A stretch of 64,000 bases of DNA from Merdimonas sp963929015 (GCF_963929015.1 NZ_CAWVHE010000013.1:372001-436000), one strand, 5' to 3'. Positions 38,201 through 42,899 are shown, numbered from the stretch's first letter. Notes: a model not told the origin generated them from the letters alone. Numbers and translations: made by a program.

Positions 38201-40530
38201 TCAGACACATCGGTCCATACCTTTTTGTCCGTACTTTGCTGCAGCGTAAAGCACCTGGCAAATTCCTGATAATTTGACTCATTAACCGGACGTGCCTCTC
38301 CGGAGGAAAACCATTGATAGGTTTTCTGGAGACGTAAGTGTGCCAGGTTATATTCGTTGACAATCGCTTCCTCAACAAGGTCTGTATTGACCTCATTTGG
38401 CTTCACGGTCACCGGATAAACCTCTGGATCCAGAAGATACCCTTTCGGCGCTTCTGTCTCTTTAACATAATAGTTCCCCGGCTTCAGGCGGTCAAATGTA
38501 AGCATTCCACTGGTATTGGTCTCCCCCTGGTCTACCAGTGTCTGACAGTCCTGATCGGAATAGATCCCGAATTTGGCCCCCTTAAGATCAGACGTGGCAT
38601 TATCCCGGTGTCCTACCTTGTGGAGCTGAACGCCTCCCAGGGTTTCTTTATTTGTAAAAGTAACCGTCTCTTCCACTTCTTCTTTCAGAGATACTTCCTG
38701 TGCCTCTGTCTGAAGCGTTGTATTTTCAGGCGCTTTTGTTTCCTCTACCTGATAGTCTCCCGCATCCAGGTAAACGGTCACGGATCCATCCTCTCCCGCC
38801 TTAGACGGGTCGATCGACACTGTGTTGCCTGTAAGTTTCGTATAAGATCCATCCTGGTTCTTTGTATAAAGATCAGCCGGTTTTCCATCTTTGGTTGTAA
38901 CCTTAAATTCTGCAGGTCCGGATACCGGATCCCAGGTTGTCCCCTCTGCATAAGGCCGGGTGCCGTTGCCGTCATAATCTTCGATCCGCTTTTCTATCGT
39001 AAGGATCGCCGGCTGGATCGTCTCGCCGATTTTGGTCTGCGCCGTATCTGAAACGGTCACTGGCGACTGCGCGCCTTTCAGCTGATACGTTGCCTGAGCT
39101 GTATTTTCTACCGTGAGCTGATCCCCATTTGTCTCTGAATATTTAGTGATAAACTCCTGGTAATCATACACAACTTCTACATCATAGGACGAATAATATG
39201 GAGCATTCGCATCGATCCCGGACACACTGTGAGCGCCGCAGGTATCTGTATCCACCTGTACGCTGCCGCCGTTTGCGACCGTGTAGGTCTTCTGATCTCC
39301 AAATTTCTCTGTAATCTTAACCGATGTTGGCGTAAGGTCATCCTTTCCTCCCACAGCCAGCGTTTCGGAAAGCGTCATTTTGCCGGCAAAGGGCGCCCGC
39401 CCGTGTGCCTGATAATAAGAAGCCTCATTGGTTACCATCTCCCCGTCCGCCGTGCGAAGGCCAAACGCCAGGGTCCAGTGTACGGTAACTGTCTTCTTAT
39501 CGTCTGAAACCTGATTGCTTTCATGTGTTTTTTCCAGTCCCCACTGATCCGGACTTGTAGACGTCAAGGTAGGAAGGCTTTGCGTAACCGTCGGCTTAGT
39601 CTGTGTATAATCCTTCACCTTGACAGGATTTGCACTGTCCGTCTTATCATAAACAGAAAACTGCGTTGTCATAGACAGATTGTCCTGAATATCAAAAACA
39701 AACTGCTTTCCGACTTCAAGCGCGCCATTTCCATCTACAACCACGCGGATGCTAAATGATCCGGTGCTGGATGCACTGGCGTCAATAGACGTATTGTCCA
39801 GGGTAAAGACCCATTCTCCGGTATCCTTATCATAGGAAGCTTTCGCTCCTACGATATGTTCTTCATCTACAAGGCTCATCCCCTCAGGCAGACGAAAACG
39901 GATCGTCGTATTGTCATAGGTGTCAAACAGCGGCTTCGTCTGCTCGCCATAGTTATAAAGAGGAGCCGGATTCATCGTATAAGCCAGGGTAAACTGAAGT
40001 TCATCCCCGGCCATCACTGTCGTTCCGGTATGCGAAGAGCTGATGGTAACGCTGCCTGCTGTCTGCGGATTGGACGCATTTTCCCCGTAATAGGCTTCTG
40101 CCATCTCTGCCACGGAAGTAAAAACTGCTCCGCTGTCTTCCCCAATCCTTACCCCATTGGGCTGTACCGTCGGCTGCACGCTCTGCAGGGACGCACTCTC
40201 CTCTGGCTGACTCGTCCGGCTCTGTTTCGCAGCATCCGTCTGGGACGGATCCTGCTGACTCTGCGCCTGTTCCTGCGTATCAGCCTTCGTCTGGCTCTGC
40301 TCCGACACGCTCGTCTGTCCATCAGACTGTGACGTCTGTTCAGATCCTCCATTTGTCTCTTCTTCTTCCGTGACGCTGTACGTTCCCGTATCAGGATCCG
40401 GATTTTCGGATTCTTGCATCACAGAATCCGAGACCACTTCTGACGCCATTACCACGCCCTGATTGGTCAGGAGCATCACAGACGCCAGGAGAACCGCCAG
40501 GATTCTCGACCACATTCTCCCTTTTTTCAT
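23257..40530 (-). CDS. Giant (5757-aa) Cna-B/SpaA/isopeptide-repeat surface protein
   Basis: Start at ATG 40530 (MKKGRMWSRILAVLLAS) with AAAGGAGAG upstream. Signal peptide 1-30; Ser/Gln/Thr/Glu linker to ~125; N-terminal globular region ~130-500. Then ~2,400 residues of SpaA/Cna-B-like modules with E-box motifs (YVKETEAPKGYLL, IRETQAPDGYYG, LVETSAPGGYEL). DUF11-like modules from ~2930 (VSVEKVADKTTVDLNNG); SdrD-B-like domain near 3355 (GGHVWIDADGNGKKDG); 15 streptococcal-pilin-type isopeptide repeats of ~136 residues from ~3660 to ~5705, each with K.(V/L)TG and ending .FTN.Y; then SVKTGD, a membrane helix and RRRQR. Expected to be a long protease-resistant surface fibre. Cotranscribed with the AP2 regulator and probably switched by the promoter at 41799-41827. 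Confidence 0.9.
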   Translation of the reverse strand: MKKGRMWSRILAVLLASVMLLTNQGVVMASEVVSDSVMQESENPDPDTGTYSVTEEEETNGGSEQTSQSDGQTSVSEQSQTKADTQEQAQSQQDPSQTDAAKQSRTSQPEESASLQSVQPTVQPNGVRIGEDSGAVFTSVAEMAEAYYGENASNPQTAGSVTISSSHTGTTVMAGDELQFTLAYTMNPAPLYNYGEQTKPLFDTYDNTTIRFRLPEGMSLVDEEHIVGAKASYDKDTGEWVFTLDNTSIDASASSTGSFSIRVVVDGNGALEVGKQFVFDIQDNLSMTTQFSVYDKTDSANPVKVKDYTQTKPTVTQSLPTLTSTSPDQWGLEKTHESNQVSDDKKTVTVHWTLAFGLRTADGEMVTNEASYYQAHGRAPFAGKMTLSETLAVGGKDDLTPTSVKITEKFGDQKTYTVANGGSVQVDTDTCGAHSVSGIDANAPYYSSYDVEVVYDYQEFITKYSETNGDQLTVENTAQATYQLKGAQSPVTVSDTAQTKIGETIQPAILTIEKRIEDYDGNGTRPYAEGTTWDPVSGPAEFKVTTKDGKPADLYTKNQDGSYTKLTGNTVSIDPSKAGEDGSVTVYLDAGDYQVEETKAPENTTLQTEAQEVSLKEEVEETVTFTNKETLGGVQLHKVGHRDNATSDLKGAKFGIYSDQDCQTLVDQGETNTSGMLTFDRLKPGNYYVKETEAPKGYLLDPEVYPVTVKPNEVNTDLVEEAIVNEYNLAHLRLQKTYQWFSSGEARPVNESNYQEFARCFTLQQSTDKKVWTDVSDAQNMSLTVAGTTYATDLPVYQVSEDGTRIAIWYRYREVLPENWHGEDEIQEGTDRVLYSEPVTLEDVIGNSSASPKDVTMLNSRNGDLELTKEYVRVNPAGSQTTESAKKGEATFDLYQQVEEESTFTHYGTYTTDDSGRLQASNLPGEKDGKIINYYWVEVPKSGSDHLLETEGQQGSKAQVTTITLAGGEQRQAVGPFYFRPKTTNEEVSISQDVTVRNVEQKVPVRIKKLNTLTNSWMAGAKITIYRVDEDGTETPVTGYEDVEIPNAGYLAILEAGYQYVVKETGVPAHFTCVNGPIAIDLTNAKVTGNGVKEQGPFTVQNKPDPSVTIDKILVKADGSRSDLKGTGFEVYQKNENQFTPVTDPEGKTLILEAGDTLYLDAGTDYYLHEVVTDQMQVLDPDKYPQIYQKLHPDSVVSGDKFFFGPYEVKDQQELQDLGEITNVSSLGGLEVTKTDRSGTALKGAGLEVYYEDAQGQEHIVGTGTTPENGKLTFKDLPIYEADGTTKRVYHIRETQAPDGYYGTSAELTTTLNPQTIVTKVNGEENGAPLTLENHRYQTFTVNKVYYNVWEYAFTKEEIPLEGTTIALYKKGDDENYHWVENQVTDSLGQIVFENLTDEEGDEYVAVEVDIPQTAKDQYVYPQGNKEYLPDPAGNESVKILSATELEKYNYAVMNEENQGKLTNEIGWTQLRIDKYMMRREDPEDEDSPETVNTPANYCQFQLYQQIVDIPEGQTDVTLTFDAENCTLIGEYSSGTFVGTDGEPVDGKFATDILDVADNIVYWLVETQAGPGAQIMPENNYILFTRAKGAVTYHNNSQNGVSTRVEKYPDNKYDEYDVENEAVYGPGQDYYASVRLQKWAGSYSEDGDKQKDRYEPLGNASYELWVVNESGDLLEKVDDITVGLESDLETGEMSAMGMSRALRYGKPGSGEGFDKYNTEEWEAAGNDDDIVWKDPDSDCYYVRMALRESYVPYGYQIDAAAHYMIVRFTPTGEGMTYNDAYFVTEAEAKDIPLADEQTEIQWPGRFTLDGKTTEYEETGENLYRLVNWPLTNFSVTVQKYGYEPGADAPFNRTADQLDAWFESGHTGRVPLEGVTMKLQRYDGGTGGSKTWKDYDYEKETWGTRTFQTNGAGAFTFPKGLDIGQYRIVETAMPKGSDYEILYDGKSVSGGTGEESLAYRYFRVSSESLVISMYNPEKISLSLEKQDMGGNPAKAEFTLTKPGAKEPSYKSSTGASGEAVFSHIDSGTWYLGESSNEQDASYFKKYMAEVYPQLKDFVDETKGISFGYTKNANSALGDVVVSDVLDLKDYQVTDALLIRNPDLTSLEIQKLDAETNELLTGATFEVYYQAFDTFGGTHTVRDMTDSANRTPIGQYNTTNGKITLTGLKPGVYYLVETSAPGGYELAEDKDQVIALKGGMEIQVSGAEHVFTGDGDALVTFKDQKLTSIEVSKIIDTGDFTKGPDSYQAVFRLYDSLTGTTPVNTATASKDTKATFTGLRKGHTYYLEEQADSEYVLQSVKADRAEVEREENGRYAITPITGQSAVQVEVTNTWLYAQVTVLKVDGNTGEPLTDAAFVLEEKGQDAQGQPTWNVVGDDRATWTKGNDGTYTVTVRLNGSSPADYRIREDLAPAGYLADQTPIEVTLEPGDVKTYDADGWQAEDSDDELRGKLIVPNYNGVTIKIQKYGNMHGSASLPEQSNVTFRMYTYDEENMEWRHMDSQKTEKDGIATFTVAANHQYAVSEETVPGGYAGLDGIWTPTGSEITDTIQADGQVLYPLSSQDLQVGKTYTYYAYNTPLVELEVQKKDANSGTELVPKARVSVYEVPDGTGTDLTREEVNALKVPEKLVDTVETTKEGTGYSYMDGILVVPGRTYLVVEDAVTGTSGYDTMILDDRRVVWYQVVKIPEGTTKQKTVTLENVLGTAAVSVDKSSYSQSSEESLYEQGSQIVYTLNPEVNNTYALEGFTLTDTGLKAYHGTGGTPTELDYDRYLKDQYTIRQVRLGQAGHETGYYEAADGHAEAGVIRAKVTFIDFEGGEHPTDPVIVSSGEQVVSAPAAGGVKYAQVKVEYESEGLKNLTGYALGQQFDPGTVQVTVELDQQEGGPGGQSVDRVENTAKAQITYRPWNSTGSKEAEVTKTAEDTAANSFGQQEVPNVSVEKVADKTTVDLNNGTVNYTLKLTNESAGEEGMENPILIDLLPEGVIVDEDSTYFEITGANPSGLTVDQDTVMPVVETNAVVLNLKGVLAAGDSVQVTIHATVTNAAVSYGTQLPNYVFATSDEPGIESDENPNAASFKDSTGEWAKSLTSVAASLQVDTEKASALKDALGDGPGGLGNYGYIGALAEIGWVSSSQMTLVKENKGDRDSSYSASRLAQATNGGTIDYRLTVNNTSSQDNRLNLTVMDLLPQEGDLLSGGTERFSAWPAYLTGEIHVTLGGTALSSDQYQVYYYTGEIPAAGSGFFDAVKEAQDGCPRGWTEQRPGNTTAVKAFIVAVEKDQILKTSESLVVEYQTQVTDEEGNKYTADEMEEISYRNAVNNFQCYYDSYPTTGSADQATSADQALESNSVSATIVPNPVKVGGHVWIDADGNGKKDGETIADYTEYDIVKDMLAKIEIRLYIYRNKTPGMTTTPYGTPVQYNQNNDAKWYETANFVFDNLDAGLMTVDDPDTAYENGELQVQHLKGDEPRTYIISAALPGNLAGKFSVTKMLGSKMSREPGQIPENEQNDSNFTYYKNSGRNLSERFYLWATDVSQADNWDNTKDVGLVLYRDLEITKQSADLEADPVDGATFKIYGPFEEGEGSKADLKDLEPVYEGSTKNGKISVSDLLWFREYVIVEDTAASGYKLEGAQADGSENLEKLGKGKWLLKVPDTKSMVRTEEVTITNIRETEVTLQASKTLNGEAPENGQFQFELLADDGVTVLQSQVANDAKGQVTFAPETIQGAGTHTFYIKETIPADAASSGNQKDGVTYDDTSYRVVVTAAWKADKQKLEVTDIQYFADNAQTEDPQGAVFTNTYQAKGSWTPEGVKVLTGRDWTATDAFTFQVTENIGGTSRVVSTGTAKGPDVDGDGKVAITFTPVNYTLENEGTHTYTITEVNGGDRKNGINYDDESYTVAVEVEDQGDGSMTATADSATYPAGGVTFTNDYEPDPVKYAPKAEKTLTGQPVPDGVNKDFAFTLEADPDNPEGASLPAETSLTISIGDKKDDTAATAEKAFGQITFTRGGTYRFTIRETSGNETYYTYDQAVWTLTITVRDDGLGNLSIAPADVAYESNAAGTSANREEARFTNEYQPEPVKDRLTVSKTVTGQELPADAAYQTFTFTQSMSDAGVSGVTMPADNEVTVTVDQTGEAKTASFEEITFTRAGTYVFDITEETGSLPNGYDQERVPVRRAQVVVTDEDGTLKVDSIIYYLTDPQNPDKTQNASDFTNYYDTEETGYAPKVTKTLTGDTPPGDKTFTFELAPDDKNPAGAVLPQELRTQIIYHNRVGSAEASFDAITFEKAGIYSFTITEVKGQDGDGYTYDETEWTLTVEVEDVGGKLQVKSSSYEKDGEPVQGVSAAAFSNTYKVKPTDYTPAVSKAVTGAMRPADQTYTFELTPDAQNPAGGASIEKNDTTAVITVSKDTAAGTEVRPDEDGFGKIRFEKAGTYVFAIRETIPQAAAENGNQLYGVTYDDSDVILTVVVKDENSQLHVESTTYQKADGSGNQTEAKFVNEYRVTPVEFTPDIRKAMTGDDRPKDETFTFVLTADQNNPKDGATFTDGQATVTVPAGQAAQGSLTAPTGDPFGKITFTKAGTYRFTITEESGGAGGYTYDDPWTLTVVVTDEKGQLTVDREQTKYEQTGDTDQKDYALFTNDYETDPAVYTPQMKKTVEGNVPDGKDQTFRFEMKLTGADHADAVRIGGEAGEILTGDEVLETQVTGSGKGAFEELTFEKAGAYIFQIREVNDGRTGYTYDGHTWELTVEITDEGGQLAVAGTSYVQSGENGAVSETQAEFTNEYRPAQTTYAPKVEKTVTGDPVPEDQTFTFILTPDGDNPEGASLAEAATEEVTVTGEGSASFAEITFTQAGTYHFAIAEEAGSEPGYTYDGAVWDLEIVVEDEDGVLVVTGHTYTKTGENGAGESGKDAAAFTNTYETAPTGYVPAVKKTVTGDVPEGREAEFTFRLTAREDNPEGAVLPEETEATVTGSGEADFGEIRFEKAGVYRFDITEVNDRISGYQYDGSVWTLTVTVADEGGALRVDPEETGYVKEDGTGAEKAAFENHYEPKEAVYTPRVEKHLTGDAAPAKETFTFSLKADSENPNGAVPVGTTATVEGAGQTAFAPITFTKAGTYRFDIRETDGKADGYTYDEHVWRLTVEVADEDGALVIKDVKYEEQGGDGIREEAAAFTNDYQTDPAVYTPQVKKTVEGNVPDGKDQTFRFEMKLTGADHADAVRIGGEAGEILTGDEVLETQVTGSGKGAFEELTFEKAGDYTFQIREVNDGRTGYTYDGHTWELTVEITDEGGQLAVSRTSYVQSGENGAVSEIQAEFTNEYRPVQTAYAPKVEKTVTGDPVPEDQTFTFILTPDGDNPEGASLAEAATDEVTVTGEGSASFAEITFTQAGTYHFAIAEEAGSEPGYTYDGAVWDLEIVVEDEDGVLAVTGHTYTKTGEGGAGESGKDAAAFTNTYETAPTGYVPVVKKTVTGDVPEGREAEFTFHLTAREDNPEGAVLPEETEATVTGSGEADFGEIRFEKAGVYRFDITEVNDRISGYQYDGSVWTLTVTVADEGGMLRVDPEETGYTRDDGASLDVAAFVNHYETDAVVYTPKVKKHISGDIPAEKVWFTFTMTALEDNPKGAVIGNTTASVEGAGQTAFEPITFTKAGTYRFDIRETDGKAAGYTYDEHVWRLTVVVEDEGGALAVRDVAYEMLGTFRSNADAAEFTNDYRGGDGGGVTPRGDRPTGGSVKTGDASDLPGALAGLGTSALFILILLYYSRRRQR
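23410..29545 (-). repeat. Fifteen isopeptide-domain repeats, with a 1602-bp segmental duplication
   Basis: Fifteen protein modules of ~136 residues can be counted by their .F.N.Y endings (FTNTY, FTNDY, FTNEY, FENHY and so on). The last eight are two copies of a four-module block: ~26620-25020 and ~25020-23410 correspond position by position with an offset of 1602 bp (534 residues) and near-identical DNA. For example, GCCCCTTCCGGATTGTCTCC recurs at about 24479 and 26081. Confidence 0.85.
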
Positions 40531-40563
40531 ATTCATCTCTCCTTTTCTTCCCTTTTTTGATCC

Positions 40564-40583
40564 GTGGTATTTGTCAGTACCAC
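40564..40583 (-). promoter_or_regulatory. Small inverted repeat in the leader of the giant adhesin
   Basis: GTGGTA(8 nt)TACCAC between the AP2 regulator stop and the adhesin ribosome site. There is no T-run, so it is not a terminator. It could be an RNA hairpin tuning the adhesin relative to the regulator, or a protein-binding site. Confidence 0.4.
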
Positions 40584-40595
40584 TACTGCTATTCT

Positions 40596-41531
40596 CTATT
40601 CTCTGTTCACAACCAGCCGTCCGTCTTTTTTCTCTACTTCGTAGATCAGAGGATGGCTTTCCCTCCACTTCGGATCCATATCTGCCTTTTTCTTCCACTG
40701 GTAGTAAGCTTCCAGAAATCCGTTATGGATGATCTCTTCCGCCTCCAGTCTGGCGTTTACCGCCTCCTTATAATCCGGATACGTCCCCAGGTAAAACCGT
40801 TTGCCTTTAAAATTAATGTCCGCCCGGTAGCGCCCGTTTGTCAGTTTCAGCACCCCTCGAAATCCACTGGTATTGTCTCTTCTGTATTTGCGTTTTTCCA
40901 GGATTTCCACACATGTGCCGTCGATCCTGTGAAGTCTTTGGGATATTTTTTTCTGATTTTCTTCTTTCAGGCATCCGCAGCTTAAGGAATTGCCCTGAAC
41001 CAGAGCGTTTTCTGTCACCTCTGTCTCCCTGCCGCAGTCACATCTGCACCGCCAGTACACAGAGTCTTTGGCGTCTCTTCTGTCGGTAGGCTCGATCGCT
41101 GTCAGCCGTCCGAACCGTCTCCCGGTCAGGTCCACCCGGTTGCTTTTGCGGTCATAGGTATGGCATCCGCAGCTTTTTACTTTTCCTGCTTTCAGATCTC
41201 TGCTGGTGGCCAGCTTTTCCTTTCCACATTCGCAGCGGCAGAGCCAGCAGGTACGGCCTCCCTTGTTTGGCGCCCGGCGGATCACTGTCAGATAGCCGAA
41301 TACCCGGCCGGTCAGATCTTCCGCCACATTCCCTCTGTGGGCGCTCTTTTTTCTGACGCATCCGCAATTGGTCACGATCCCGTTTTTCAGCCGCCTGGTA
41401 CTGGCAAGGATCTCTCCTCCGCAGTCGCATCTGCAACGCCAGACACGGTAGTTGTCCTGCCGCTCACCGGTCTCTTCTACTACGGTCAGCAGCCCGAACC
41501 TTTGTCCGATCAGACTGTTTTTCTTTGGCAT
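40596..41531 (-). CDS. AP2/ERF-domain protein with three zinc-cluster-like modules
   Basis: 311 residues. Three N-terminal modules (residues ~8-60, ~72-122, ~133-195) each follow the pattern G.RFG.LTV...W.C.CDCG......L..G...SCGC, giving four cysteines each, probably zinc-binding. A C-terminal AP2-type DNA-binding domain (~215-275) follows: NTSGFRGV, GRYRADINFKGKRFYLGTY, EAVNARLEAEE. Such proteins are known from phages and mobile elements. Start at ATG 41531 after AAAGGAAG. It is the first gene behind the invertible segment and is followed 66 bases later by the adhesin gene, so it probably regulates or marks that operon. Confidence 0.8.
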   Translation of the reverse strand: MPKKNSLIGQRFGLLTVVEETGERQDNYRVWRCRCDCGGEILASTRRLKNGIVTNCGCVRKKSAHRGNVAEDLTGRVFGYLTVIRRAPNKGGRTCWLCRCECGKEKLATSRDLKAGKVKSCGCHTYDRKSNRVDLTGRRFGRLTAIEPTDRRDAKDSVYWRCRCDCGRETEVTENALVQGNSLSCGCLKEENQKKISQRLHRIDGTCVEILEKRKYRRDNTSGFRGVLKLTNGRYRADINFKGKRFYLGTYPDYKEAVNARLEAEEIIHNGFLEAYYQWKKKADMDPKWRESHPLIYEVEKKDGRLVVNRE

Positions 41532-41593
41532 GCAGCATCTTCCTTTACTGTTCTTCGGTTTCCTTTCGTCTGTTTGCCTGCCGCCATCTACCG

Positions 41594-41614
41594 CATAACG
41601 ATAATTATGTTGTA
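41594..41614. repeat. Left inverted repeat of the invertible segment
   Basis: 21 bp, exactly the reverse complement of 41868-41888. Arms CATAA and TTATG flank a 6-bp core reading CGATAA on the plus strand. The core is asymmetric, so the two sites are in opposite orientation. Confidence 0.9.
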
Positions 41615-41661
41615 ATACTTCATAAAGTCTTTATTTTCGGGGAATTTTGGAAAAGAAAAGA

Positions 41662-41677
41662 CTGATGCGCGCATCAG
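41662..41677 (-). terminator. Palindrome with terminator-like tail inside the invertible segment
   Basis: CTGATG-CGCG-CATCAG is followed on the minus strand by TCTTTTCTTTT. In the assembled orientation it could stop leftward read-through into the AP2/adhesin operon; after inversion it would no longer lie between promoter and operon. Confidence 0.5.
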
Positions 41678-41798
41678 AAAAAGAATACGAACCGGCGGAG
41701 CAGGGCATCCGCCGCCTGAAAAAGCCCGTATCTGAACCTTATCCGGAATCCGGAAGACTTGCCGGGATTCCGGAAGACTTGCCGGGATTCCGTAATGA

Positions 41799-41827
41799 TT
41801 GACATTTCTTCTTATGTATATTAAAAT
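41799..41827 (+). promoter_or_regulatory. Consensus sigma-A promoter inside the invertible segment
   Basis: TTGACA (41799-41804), 17-bp spacer, TAAAAT (41822-41827), reading rightwards, with transcription start expected near 41834. After inversion it would read leftwards with a ~115-base leader into the AP2 regulator and then the giant adhesin. Confidence 0.85.
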
Positions 41828-41867
41828 TATAAAGAATAACCAGATTTACCTCTTTGCCGCCGCTATC

Positions 41868-41888
41868 TACAACATAATTATCGTTATG
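41868..41888. repeat. Right inverted repeat of the invertible segment
   Basis: Exact reverse complement of 41594-41614, with core TTATCG on the plus strand. It overlaps the recombinase stop codon (TAA on the minus strand at 41884-41886). Confidence 0.9.
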
Positions 41889-42741
41889 TTGCCGGAAGCA
41901 GGCGGATTTTTTCTATATTTTTCTTCCATTCTTCCAGACCGTCAGAGGCATAGATCCTGGTGGTCTCCAGACTGCTGTGCCCCAGAATATCCGCCAGATT
42001 GATCAGATTCTTGGTCTCCTTATAAAAGGTTCTCGCAAACAGATGCCTGAGATTGTGTGGAAATACTTTCTGCGAACTGACGCCTGCCGCATCCGCGGCC
42101 TTCTTCATCTCACGCCAGATATTGGACCGGTCTTTTGCCTTTCCGGACCGGGTGCAGAAGATGATCCCGGAACGGATCTTCCGCCTGCTCACATATACCA
42201 GCAGCTTCTTTTTCAGGATCGCAGGCAGGATCACCAGGCGGCACTTTCCCTTGTTCCACACTTTTACCAGTCCGTTTTTCAGATTCTCCACACGGACACA
42301 TTTCAGTTCACTGACCCTAAGTCCGGTGGCGCACAAAGTCTCCATGATCATCGCGATATCTTCCCGTTCCATCTTCCTTGCCGCCCTTACCATACGCTGA
42401 AATTCTTCTTTCTTTAACATGCGTTCCATATACCGGATATCCATGCGCTGCACCGGGATTCTCTTAAGTCTTAGCCGCCCCTCTCCGACAAATACCAGAT
42501 ACTGGTTGAGGGCCGCCAGCATAGAGTTGGCGCTGCTTACGGCATAATGTTCCATCAGCCACTGCTTATATCCGATCAGTCCTTCCTTGGTAATCTCCCT
42601 CTTCTTTCCGGAAAATGCCAGAAAAGTTTTGACGTCCCGCAAATACTTCTCGATCGTCGCAGGTGCATTCTCTCTTTCCAACAGATATTCTCTAAAATCT
42701 TCCATCCTGTAATCCGGATATTTATTTCTGCCTTTCTCCAT
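41884..42741 (-). CDS. Tyrosine recombinase (probable DNA invertase of the switch)
   Basis: 285 residues. N-terminal core-binding SAM-like domain (MEDFREYLLERENAPATIEKYLRDVKTFLAF) and a C-terminal catalytic domain with box I Arg in ATGLRVSELK, box II HNLRHLFAR (H..R) and LGHSSLETTRIY (H/W position and nucleophile Tyr). Complete catalytic set. Ribosome site CAGGAGG before ATG 42741. The gene abuts the invertible segment and its stop codon lies in the right inverted repeat, so the invertase role is a strong inference. XerC/D-like integrase for another site is the alternative. Confidence 0.9.
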   Translation of the reverse strand: MEKGRNKYPDYRMEDFREYLLERENAPATIEKYLRDVKTFLAFSGKKREITKEGLIGYKQWLMEHYAVSSANSMLAALNQYLVFVGEGRLRLKRIPVQRMDIRYMERMLKKEEFQRMVRAARKMEREDIAMIMETLCATGLRVSELKCVRVENLKNGLVKVWNKGKCRLVILPAILKKKLLVYVSRRKIRSGIIFCTRSGKAKDRSNIWREMKKAADAAGVSSQKVFPHNLRHLFARTFYKETKNLINLADILGHSSLETTRIYASDGLEEWKKNIEKIRLLPAT

Positions 42742-42772
42742 TATCTGTGCCTCCTGTGTCTTTTTTCTCTTT

Positions 42773-42802
42773 AGTATGATTGCTTTTTTCTATATCATAC
42801 AA
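42773..42802 (-). promoter_or_regulatory. Possible promoter of the recombinase
   Basis: Minus strand TTGTAT, 18-bp spacer, CATACT, ~30 bases upstream of the recombinase start and just behind two terminators, so the gene seems to be independently expressed. Confidence 0.5.
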
Positions 42803-42805
42803 GAA

Positions 42806-42828
42806 AGAATCCTGCTTTGCAGGATTCT
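42806..42828 (-). terminator. Second hairpin terminator behind trmD
   Basis: Perfect 10-bp stem AGAATCCTGC / GCAGGATTCT with a 3-base loop and TTCTT following on the minus strand. Confidence 0.65.
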
Positions 42829-42860
42829 CCGCCTGGGGCGGGTCGCATAAGAGACAAAAA

Positions 42861-42899
42861 AAGACTGCCGGAAATGCCATTCGGCATTTCGACAGTCTT
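42861..42899 (-). terminator. Terminator of the ylxM-ffh-trmD operon
   Basis: Stem AAGACTG..GAAATGCC / GGCATTTC..CAGTCTT with loop ATTC, followed by a run of seven T on the minus strand, 25 bases after the trmD stop. Confidence 0.9.

Larger units (their letters stand above)
41615..41867. promoter_or_regulatory. Invertible DNA segment (promoter switch)
   Basis: 253 bp between perfect 21-bp inverted repeats. Contents in plus order: palindrome CTGATGCGCGCATCAG (41662-41677); hairpin CGGCGGA...TCCGCCG (~41692-41713); two 20-bp direct repeats of GGAAGACTTGCCGGGATTCC (~41752-41791); and one consensus promoter pointing right (41799-41827). As assembled the promoter faces the recombinase 3' end and not the AP2/adhesin operon. 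No ORF of note lies inside. Confidence 0.85.

Noticed and set aside
41594..41888. Insertion sequence or MITE instead of a switch
   Set aside because: The inverted repeats have palindromic arms with an inverted asymmetric core and overlap the recombinase stop codon; there is no target-site duplication or transposase.
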